Shown: positions 55,673-64,000 of the stretch, in pieces | How positions within the stretch are numbered: position 1 is the stretch's first letter | Layout of the letters: each line of letters starts with the position of its first letter | Source: Pegoplata infirma | Taxonomy: Eukaryota > Arthropoda > Insecta > Diptera > Anthomyiidae | Direction: 5' to 3' | DNA: 64,000 nucleotides | NCBI GenBank assembly: GCA_963921195.1 | Contig: OY992541.1 | Location: 12,370,951-12,434,950, forward strand | Position numbers and translations under genes: made by a program | The notes under the pieces: generated by a model | Databases searched by the model: none | What the model saw: only the letters and a program-made list of their open reading frames with translations | What the model was told of the DNA's origin: nothing

Positions 55673-57799
55673 ACAGGAACGATTTCCGTATCGTTCAACT
55701 CCCGCAACTCGGTCTGAACACCAGCACTCGACGAATTTCTCCAGCACTCGATCTGTGTTGATTAATTTTATAGAATTGGATTTCAGCATGCTGATGCTCC
55801 TTGGCCAAACTGTAGCTTGAAACACTTGCAATATAGATCCTCTTCAACTGTTATTGTAATTGACTTTGCATATTGTTAGCTGAATGCCTGCTGTAGACGT
55901 GCAAATTTTGCCGATTTGTTGACACCTCCCAAAAGTATTACTGGTGGCACCACCTCATTTTTCTTGTGGTTTAGGTTAAATGTTTCAGATCGATCAGAGT
56001 CTTTTAGCACGGCTACATCTTGTATTGGTATGGTTGTACTTTGTCTTCATTCGTAATGCGTTTATTCTTTTACAATTCCAAAAACAGCATTTTAATATTT
56101 TCAAACGGCAGATTATAAATAATGATTAGACATCCATTTTTATTTTTTTTAACGTAATACACATATCTTTTCAATTTCTCATATGAAACACCTTTATTTT
56201 TGAAAATTTGCTCATTAAATGAAACATACGGGTGGATTCAAATAATAATAAAGTTATTGCTAGGGTCCAACATTATTGCTTCGATAACAGGATACTTCAG
56301 CTAATCCGATACAGCCAATAAACGTCATTTATTTTTTTTGTTCCTTTGCTGGTTAAGAGTTCCTCGTTGTATTGCGGCAATCAACTACGGATGGCATGAC
56401 CTTACAGAGGAGGATGTTTTCTCTGGCTGTGTATAACTAGATTGTATATCTTATAAAATATTTTAATATGTACAAATCTTACACTAAACAATAAAAAATA
56501 TAAATACTTAATTGACTGGTATTTTAAAAACTTAACCGAAAATAATAACTATATTATTTTTTTTTTCTTTTTCAAAATCATCTTTTTTTTTATTTATTTA
56601 ACTAAATTTTTTTTTTTTTTTTTTCAAATATTTTTTCATCATATTTTCTTTTTAATTTTTTCATAAATTTTCTTTTTTAGATTTTTCAAATATTTTTATC
56701 TTTGCATAAATATTTATAACTATGTACAGTTTTTATTTTTTATTTTTTTTTCTTTATTTATTTTACTATCTCATTTATTCTTTCCTTCTTTTATTTAATT
56801 TTTTCAATATTTTTTTTTTTATATACATATATATTGTTTTTTTTTTTTTTTTTTTTTTTCAAATATATTTTCATCATATTTTCTTTTTAATTTTTTCATA
56901 AATTTTCTTTATTATATACTTATTTAGATTTTTCAAATATTTTTATTTTTTTTTTCATATATATTTTTATTTTTTTTTTTATATATGCTGCATCTCTTTT
57001 CCTTTTTTTTTTATATAATTTTTTTTTTTTTTTTGAAAAATATTCTCTTTCCTTGCAAAACAATGTTTTCCCTGGTCCAAATAAGCGATAGTACTGTTTC
57101 CACTATCAAATAGACATCTCCTAAAAGAAAAGGAAGAAAGAAAAAATCTTGCAACATATAAATATTTTGTCATATATATATTCTGTTCTCCAGAAGTTAT
57201 AAAAATAAACACTAGTCCAATCCTGTACACCTAAATCTGTAGCCTACTGGAGTATCTGGCAGGACTATGCCGGAACCGCACATGTTAACCTAGCCACTCC
57301 AATATGCCACCGACCGATGATAAAATATATTCCGTACCATGGGCGCCTAAAATCTCACATTAGTTGTAGTTTCCGCGTTCACTACTGATCAAAACTCCTT
57401 AAGTTATTCTGTATTTCCATTTTATATTCATATATATATTCTTTATATAACATAATACAATAATACCTTACCCCGTTGTGTACTACTTATCAGGAACATC
57501 TAATTCCAATCGGAGGTACGCTTATCTTCCAACATCTTGGACGATAATACTCGTGTACCAACAAAGACCCAGGTATCTCACGCATCTCGTGGTGCGATGA
57601 GCATAGCGAAACCTGAGGGGCTTGTTTCTGACTCCAATACTTGTTCAACCAAGAACCCGGCTTGGGGCCTTTCGCCAAGACACTACACAACTCTGGTCAT
57701 ACACGACCTTTAGATGGTTTTCCTCCACCACCTCTTCCCTAATGATTAGAAGTTTACGGTTACCAAACTTCAATCATTACGATTTCGAGCAACAACGCT
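55673..57799 (-). other. Gypsy 3' non-coding region
   Basis: About 2.1 kb between pol and the polypurine tract. Long T/A-rich low-complexity tracts fill 56,540-57,040. Frames of 66-83 codons occur but none shows signal peptide, furin site or membrane-anchor features of an env, and none resembles a known gypsy ORF3. It may be a decayed third ORF or an untranslated region. Confidence 0.55.
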
Positions 57800-60700
57800 C
57801 TATGGCCCGTGAAATGCACGTAAGTGGTTGTTATGCCATTTACGATTCTTTCCCCTAATACGCACCGTTGTAGTCACCGGGCTATTTATAGCCGTGACCT
57901 CGTACGGACCTGTCCAGACCGGTGAGAACTTGTCCTTCCTTGTGTTATTCCTCACGAGCACCATATCGCCTATTGTGAACGACACGGGATTAGCCCGTCT
58001 GTCATACGCTGTTTTTGATTTTTTCTTTGCCTCCTCCTGATTTTTTAGCACCAGCTCGTGTGATCGCTGAAGCTGAAACTTTAATACCTTATTCGGAGAA
58101 CGCGCGGAACACCGTATTTTGCTATGATTTCAGTAAAGAATATCTTGGAAATCGTGCTAGCTTCCCCGTCGGGCATGGCCGCGCAAACCATATACTTTGA
58201 GAAATCGTCTTGAAAAGACAAAATCAATTTGTTCCCGGAACTCGTTTCTGGAAGCGGACCTACCATATCCATGTATACTTTCTGGAAAGGAAGACTTGGT
58301 GTATCAGTTAGGACCATTGGCATTATAGTTTGGCGTGAGCTCTTGTTGCGCTGACAACTCGCACACTCGCGTACATATTTCTTTACGTCCCGGCTCATAC
58401 CCTTCCACCTAAACTGCCTCTTCAACCTGCTGTAAGTCTTCCTTGCTCCCAGATGACCGCCCAGTGGGTTGTTGTGAAAATCCTTTAGTGCCGTTGCAAT
58501 GTCCTTTTTGTCCCGCAAAACTACATACCCTGGTTCGATTGCAGCTTCCTGTTCTGTAGTGTTTGTTTTCAACTCAGTGTTTGGAGTGTTGACCAGTTCC
58601 GCTGAAGGCGTTTTTGTGTTCGCCGTTGCGACCTCTTTCGCTCCCTCTGTTTCTTGTGCTTTAGTCCTAGATCGTGTTTGGACCGTGAACACTTCCTCCT
58701 GTGAGTATGGTATCCTGCTGAGTGCATCTGCATTCTGATTTTTCTTACCAGGCTTGTACCAAATTTCGAAGTCATACTCGGATAACTTATGCCGGAATCT
58801 AGCCAACCTGGAGGTCTGATCCTTCAGATTTGCTATTCCCTTAAGAGGTTGGTGATCAGTAAAAATCGTGAAATGACGGCCAAGCAGATATGGACGGAAG
58901 TTCTTCACAGCCCATACTATCGCCAGAAACTCCTTCTCTATAGCGGAGTAACGTGTTTCCGCATCGCACAATGCGCGGCTGGCAAATGCGATGGGACGAT
59001 CCTCGCCATTGTTCCCTTGTGAGAGGACAGCACCTATGGCACCACCACTTGCGTCGGTCGTCAAAACAAATGGTTTTGAAAAATCGGGGTAGGCCAGAAC
59101 CGGTGGCGATAGAATCGCCTCTTTCAACGTTCTAAAAGCCTCTTGACACTCGCTGGTCCAGCTGAACTTGCAATCCTTCCGGAGTATCTGGTTAATTGGT
59201 AACGTGATTTCAGCCGTTCCCGGGATGAACTTTCTATAGTAGTTTACGAGCCCTAAAAATGATTGTACCTCCTTACGGTTCCTTGGTGCCGGAAAATCCC
59301 TTGCACATTTCACCTTCTCCGGATCCGGCAGCGCACCCCTCTCTGAGCATTTGTGCCCCAAGTATACAATTTCACGCCTGAGAAAGTTGCACTTTTCGGA
59401 CTTCACCTTAAGATTATTTTCCCGAAGGAGTTGAAGCACCTTACATAGCCGAGCCTCGTGTTCAACGAGACTTCCACCATACACCACAATGTCGTCCAAG
59501 TAAACGAAGCATTCAATGCCCTGAAGGCCCGTCAACACGTGGTTCATCAATCTCTGGAAGGTCGCTGGTGCTCCCGTCAACCCGAATGGCATTCTATTAA
59601 ACTCAAAATGCCCTAACGCCGTGCTAAAAGCTGTTTTCTCTCTATCCTGTTTGTCCATTGCTACCTGATGGTAACCGCTGGCTAGATCTAGTGTTGAGAA
59701 ATACCTGCTGTTACCCAGTTGCTCCAGAATTTCGTCCATTCGCGGTATTGGAAATACCTGCTTTAGGGTGGCATCGTTTAGCTTGCGGAAATCCACAACC
59801 AGCCTCCAACTTTTAACTCCATCTTTCCCAGCCTTCTTTGGGACCAATAGTAAGGGAGAATTCCATGGCGATACGCTATGGGAAATGATTCCGTCCTCTT
59901 CCAATTTCTTTATCTGTCGATTTATCTCCTCCCGGTGTATCTGGGGTAATCTATACTGCTTCTGATTAATAGGCTGTTGACCCGCTTGAACAGGAATCTT
60001 GTGCCTTACCACATTAGTGCATGACAGTTTATCCCCCTCTAACCAGAAAACATCATGATATGCCGCGCATATACTCTCTATCGATGCCCTCTCATCAGGG
60101 TTTAGCTCATTGTCTGTTCTGATCGTTTCTAATATCCTGCCAATTCTCCCCCTTACATCCACCTCGTTAACGAGCGATATCCGTCCCTCAGCTGGCTCCT
60201 TGAAATTATGAAAGCCACTAAACTGGGGCTTGAAGTTGCTTCCTAAAGTGAAATCTTCATCCGACGCATTAAGAATGGGTACACTCACCCTCCCATTCCT
60301 TACTTTCGTCAAAACGGCCCCTAGATACACTCCCGGTGCTAGTTCCCGTTTATCTAGCACCACTTCCGATTGCTTTGAATAAAGCTTTACTGACACAATT
60401 GAAACCGATCTCGCTTTCGCAACTGTAACTTCGCTTACAGCATTCACACCTTCCGATGCCGCCACGCCGCTTAACGGCACGAGAGGCAAGTTCCACTCCC
60501 CCTTGGTCGACAAAATCCTCAAGTTAAGGTTAACCGTGTCCGTTATGGACCGCCCCCATAAATTATCCCTGCCCAGTATACCATCGGCCGGCACATTGTT
60601 CCCAAACTCCAAACAATTCATAGTGAAAGATAACCCAAATGCGTCCGACGGTGAAATCTCCACCGTCCCCTTGGTCTTTGAAAATCCCCCGAATGCCCCT

Positions 60701-60999
60701 TGCAACTCCTTGACCACCGTCCCATCCAAACCGACACCCTTTATAAGACTACTCTCCTTAACGAGGCTGGTGTCTGCCCCTGTATCCACCAAAAGTATCA
60801 AACTCCCACTCTTCGCCTGTGGACATTGTAGTCTTATAAATACCGAATCCATTGAGGCCGACTTGGAGGAAATCCCACCTACATTCATACTCCCCCTAGA
60901 GGACGTGACAAAAGCCGCCCCTGCCGACCTACCCCACTTCCGTGAATTTCGGTGTATTAGTCTGTTTGAGTGGGTCGGTGGTCTTGCCCGTTTCCCGAC
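57800..60999 (-). pseudogene. pol: Gypsy pol (protease, RT, RNase H, partial integrase)
   Basis: The frame is open from 60,999 to a stop at 58,081. Counting from the Met at 60,888: protease LLVDTGADTSL (32-42) and ADGILGRD (101-108); reverse transcriptase about 300-500 with VDFRKLND (365-372), FSTLDLASGYHQ (397-408), MPFGLTGAPATFQ (433-445) and FVYLDDIVVY (461-470); RNase H TTDASGGAIGAVLS (610-623) and FTDHQPL (676-682); integrase zinc finger H805, H812, C842, C845; first catalytic Asp at VYMDMVGPL (871-879). After GVPRVLR the second Asp and the Glu of the DDE triad and the flanking ~140 residues are missing. The distal integrase with KFSPVWTGPYEV (57,800-58,051) follows in another frame. The deletion therefore removes integration function. 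Polyprotein entry is by -1 frameshift from gag. Confidence 0.93.
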
Positions 61000-62540
61000 C
61001 TACTAGTTCTTTGTGAGCAATCCACCGCTCTGTGCCCCGGTTTGTCACAGACGTAGCACTTGAAAATTCTGCCGCCCGTACGTCCGGACCTCTTGTAATT
61101 GCAAGACTTGGTCTCCTCATGCCCGTACTCCCGACACTCCACACAATATGGGGAATTTTTCCTTTCCCAGCATACGTCTCTCGTATGCCCGGATTTCTTG
61201 CAGAAAGAGCACGGAGGCCCCCTGCTTCCCTGACCTGTTCCCGAATAGTTGGCCGTAATGTCCGAGGTCCGCCGTGACACTCGTTGGTCCTCATCAGACC
61301 TTTTCATCAGCTGCTCGACGGCGGCCACCAATCCCGAAATCCTGTCATCCACGGTCTCGCTATACCGTATGCTACTCGCAGGAGGATCTTCCCCCCTCCA
61401 CAATGTTGCGTGTGCATCTAGAGCCTCCTTTAATAGACCCTCCAAGTCACTGGCCGAACTAGCAAGCATCCTGCTTCGCATCATCGGATCCCTCAACCCA
61501 GTTACAAATGAAGACTTGACCTTGTTGTCAACTTCGGCCTTCATTATACCATCAGAGACCCCCTTGTATGCATCCTTGATGATGGCATCCGTTGTGTCCG
61601 CTAGGATTTGCAGACGTCTAGCGAACTGCTTTATTTCTTCATCCTCTCTTTGATGTGCCCCCGAGATCTCTCTCATGACTGCATCCAACGATCTCGTCTT
61701 TAGGTAAGTGGTTTTTATCAGGTTAACAAGTTCATCCACTGACGTGAAGGAACGCAGCCTCACCAATTGGTAGGCATCCCCATAGAGTCTCTGTTTTACT
61801 ACTGCCAGAAACTCTTCCACCTTATCTAACGCGACCCCTCTAGATGCAAGTTTAACTCCATCAACAAATTTGTACACCTCCATTTGGAGGGTAGCCGATT
61901 GTTCGCCACCAAATGTGGGAACCACAGCCTGAATGGTCTTTAGCATCTCAGTGGTCGTCATCCTAGCATCTACTGCCATCCTTCGCTCCTGTTTTCGTGC
62001 AAGCGGGCTACTCTCTGCCAACGTTTCCTTCTTGGCTAACCGCAACTGACACTGCAAGTTTTGTATATGCTCGTTCGCCTTATTCAGATCGTTGAAGCAA
62101 ACCTTTCCCCACTTGTTCGGTGTACTCCCCGTAGAAACTGCCTTCCTTAAGGTCTCGTTTTCTTTATCCAGCTCCTCAGCTGCCTCCAAGTTCTGCCTTA
62201 TTTCTACCTTCAAGGCAGAGTTGTGTCTTCTCAGGGCTTCTAGCTCCGACCTTAGTTCTTCTATCCTTTTTTCGCTACACTCCTCTCGAGTATCGACAAG
62301 GCTACACAGCTCACCCAAAACCAGGTCAGCCTCTTCCAACTTTGTGATCCGGTGGACCCCTAAAATTTTATCCCTTAGAAGATTAAGGGTCTCCTGATTC
62401 GGACAACGCCGACGTATTTCCACCCAAAGTCTTTCTATGAAAATCTCCACCTGGGTCCTTAAATTCGATATCGTCTGCCTAGCCCTTTCCAGCTCCTCCT
62501 GGACCGCTTCCATACAGCTGAGCTGACAAACAAGTATCAC
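60957..62540 (-). CDS. gag: Gypsy gag (capsid-nucleocapsid)
   Basis: The 527-residue structural polyprotein packages element RNA in virus-like particles. The N-terminal ~150 residues are charged and leucine-rich with coiled-coil character (EEAVQEELERARQ-like and ELRSELEALRRH stretches). The middle (~200-400) is the capsid-like region. The C-terminus has three CCHC zinc knuckles: CSFCKKSGHTRDVC (444-457), one beginning CVEC (466-480), and CYVCDKPGHRAVDC (495-508). Translation may start at the first Met (62,540) or at the tenth codon (MEAVQEEL, 62,513), which removes a short hydrophobic leader. The frame is intact. Its last ~40 bp overlap the pol frame. Confidence 0.93.
   Translation of the reverse strand: MILVCQLSCMEAVQEELERARQTISNLRTQVEIFIERLWVEIRRRCPNQETLNLLRDKILGVHRITKLEEADLVLGELCSLVDTREECSEKRIEELRSELEALRRHNSALKVEIRQNLEAAEELDKENETLRKAVSTGSTPNKWGKVCFNDLNKANEHIQNLQCQLRLAKKETLAESSPLARKQERRMAVDARMTTTEMLKTIQAVVPTFGGEQSATLQMEVYKFVDGVKLASRGVALDKVEEFLAVVKQRLYGDAYQLVRLRSFTSVDELVNLIKTTYLKTRSLDAVMREISGAHQREDEEIKQFARRLQILADTTDAIIKDAYKGVSDGIMKAEVDNKVKSSFVTGLRDPMMRSRMLASSASDLEGLLKEALDAHATLWRGEDPPASSIRYSETVDDRISGLVAAVEQLMKRSDEDQRVSRRTSDITANYSGTGQGSRGPPCSFCKKSGHTRDVCWERKNSPYCVECREYGHEETKSCNYKRSGRTGGRIFKCYVCDKPGHRAVDCSQRTSRSGNGQDHRPTQTD
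60990..60996 (-). promoter_or_regulatory. GGGAAAC -1 frameshift slippery heptamer
   Basis: Minus-strand heptamer read G GGA AAC in the gag frame. It fits X XXY YYZ and lies inside the short window in which both frames are open: the pol-frame stop is at 61,000-61,002 and the gag stop at 60,957-60,959. Slipping one base back gives GGG AAA and enters pol. A downstream RNA structure was not computed. Confidence 0.8.
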
Positions 62541-63526
62541 AATAGGGTTGATCTGCGTAAAGAGCTAGTTCACTAGATAGCCAAAAAATTGAAAACCAAA
62601 TAAAACTTCTCCCAATAAGATGATTCACAACGATCACAAATCAACCCTATAGCAATTCTTTAAAATAAAATCCCAGATCGTGGGGACCAATAAACATACA
62701 TACTCCAATGACAATACCCAAAGTATGTGCATTAGCTTTAACCAACAAATAAAATTTGGTGACGAAAATACAAACAAAAAAAATAAAAAATAAATAATAA
62801 ATAAAAAATAAATTCCGTAGAAGTTATTAAACCTGAAAACAATTGAATTAATATATTTCCCCTTTCCCAAACATCTCTTCAAACATCTCTTCAAATGAAC
62901 AGTGCGATGAAAATTAATTCAACCAATGCTATTAAAATACCCCCACTAAAACCTTTGCACACCAAAAAAAAAAACAAAATTGCATCATTAACAAGAAATG
63001 ACCATGATCATCTCAACAAAAACAATTAGCAAAAATATGAATTCAAAAAAAATTACTCAAATTACCAACCAAAAACAATAAACAATTAAGAAATTTTATT
63101 TTTCAAAATATGCAATTAAGATACTCCAATTAAAAAAAATATGACACCTTCTTAATGAACATAGCAACAAACAACAAAAAACTGACAAACTTAAAATTTT
63201 CAAAACCAACTTTAACTGAAATTTAAAACTGATATTTAGCAAAAAATGAAGCGCCAATTAAATTTAAAATCATCTTTAAAATTGAGTTTCACAAAACTTT
63301 TTTTTTTTTATAATAAAAAAAAACCTAAATAAAGTCTCAAATTTAAGTTAAACAATTGTAAAAATAAAATTCTAAATATTTTATTTTTTCAAAACAAATA
63401 AAATAGAACCAGGAAAATAAAGAAAAAATTTAAATAAACAAAAATTGAACGAAAACCAAAATATCCAAAAATTCCAGAATGCTTTAAAATCCTGAAAAAT
63501 ACAGGAACTGTCCTTTGGAGCAAGGA
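62541..63526 (-). other. Gypsy 5' leader
   Basis: About 1 kb of AT-rich untranslated DNA between the primer-binding site and gag. An 86-codon frame (62,634-62,894) is rich in Phe/Leu from T-runs and is not credible. Confidence 0.6.
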
Positions 63527-63544
63527 CGAAAACCGGCTGCGCCA
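63527..63544 (-). promoter_or_regulatory. Primer-binding site, tRNA-Ser-like
   Basis: Minus-strand TGGCGCAGCCGGTTTTCG starts one base after the 5' LTR. Its complement ends in GGCTGCGCCA. A tRNA with acceptor stem starting GCAGCCG fits, which is typical of tRNA-Ser, the primer used by several fly gypsy-like elements. The tRNA identity is inferred. Confidence 0.75.
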
Positions 63545-63545
63545 A

Positions 63546-64000
63546 TGTTGGGAAAAAGGATATTCCTCCGGGGAAGTAATATCCTTTTTCTCTAATATGC
63601 TGAAAGGAAAAAAAGATAAAACCCTAATGTTGTCACTCTTTGACCACAGAGCGGTGACGTGCTCCAATCTACAGGCCTACGCCCAATTCTTATAAATAAT
63701 AACTTTAATACTTACAAATTTCTCCTGAAAGAAAAGAAAAACCAGCATTCATTTCTTTGGTTACTCATCAATTGGTTCTTTATTTTTTTTCACATTCATA
63801 TTTATATTCTAAAACTCTTCCCGTTCATTAACTGACCTACTTTAATAAAGCAAACTATGGAATTTAATATAATAATGCAATTCTGCAAACTAGTAAATTT
63901 ACGTTAACAAAAATTAAACAAAAATAATTATGAAATTTAAAGTCAATGAACGGGTATCGAGTTACTTATGACATAAATAAAATTAATTGTAGCCAAAATT
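63546..64000 (-). repeat. Gypsy 5' LTR (cut by window end)
   Basis: First 455 plus-strand bases of the LTR, with no length difference and no mismatch that I could see against 55,148-55,602. Confidence 0.93.

Larger units (their letters stand above)
55148..64000 (-). mobile_element. Ty3/gypsy LTR retrotransposon with deleted integrase
   Basis: Minus-strand element: the 5' LTR begins beyond 64,000, then primer site, gag, pol, a long non-coding 3' region, polypurine tract and 3' LTR. It entered the third 274-bp MITE copy after GGACCAC. The two LTRs look identical over the 455 comparable bases, so insertion is recent. Pol lacks most of the integrase core. No env is recognisable. The target duplication cannot be checked because the far flank is outside. 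Confidence 0.95.

Noticed and set aside
55673..57799. Possible env or third ORF of the gypsy element
   Set aside because: Only short, low-complexity frames; no signal peptide, cleavage site or membrane anchor.
60503..61006. 167-codon plus-strand frame opposite gypsy pol/gag
   Set aside because: It is antisense to protease and zinc-knuckle coding sequence with no independent features.

Overview
The window is AT-rich eukaryotic intergenic DNA made almost entirely of transposons nested in other transposons. I see no host gene, tRNA, rRNA or CRISPR array. The element mix (Ty3/gypsy with a tRNA-Ser-like primer site, piggyBac, APE-type LINE, Helitron, hAT and Tc1-like MITEs, GACA/GACG tails) suggests an insect, probably a higher fly. 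That assignment is inference.

Layout. 1-13,068: palindromic hAT-type and TA-flanked MITEs, GTAC-rich arrays, and a ~160-bp tandem family that fills a hAT foldback element (7,002-11,903) and itself carries a 643-bp CACTA-like copy and a 192-bp MITE. 13,069-19,039 and about 40,728-48,520: two arms of a ~6-8 kb inverted duplication holding the same four MITE insertions at the same target sites. 19,040-27,821: a CACTA-like element split by a piggyBac (19,624-22,324) and a LINE with both ORFs open (about 22,667-27,300). 27,882-39,331: a Helitron split by a TA-flanked foldback element made of 21-bp satellite (28,751-31,064) and by a satellite-bearing repeat (31,403-38,569) that itself carries a second Helitron (33,109-35,103). 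41,205-42,140: a Tc1-like hairpin with another MITE at its centre. 48,521-51,728: a second copy of the satellite-bearing repeat, split by a 2-kb palindrome. 52,967-55,147: a third copy of one arm segment, split by a hAT element. 55,148-64,000: a Ty3/gypsy element on the minus strand; its 5' LTR runs off the window.

Protein-coding content is all element-encoded: gypsy gag and a pol that has lost most of the integrase core, LINE ORF1 and ORF2, a broken piggyBac transposase, and a terminal exon of an unrecognised protein inside the CACTA-like element, cut in two by the piggyBac. The most informative signals are a GGGAAAC slippery heptamer in the gag/pol overlap; LTRs that look identical on a pol-deleted copy; in-frame rejoining of the split exon across the piggyBac target site; two Helitrons with exact A/T empty sites; and satellite arrays that form the arms of transposon-like foldback elements.

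Many long open frames here are artefacts of 21-bp and 24-bp tandem units, whose lengths are multiples of three. Coordinates of elements with stated target duplications are base-precise by eye; module and array borders are approximate.
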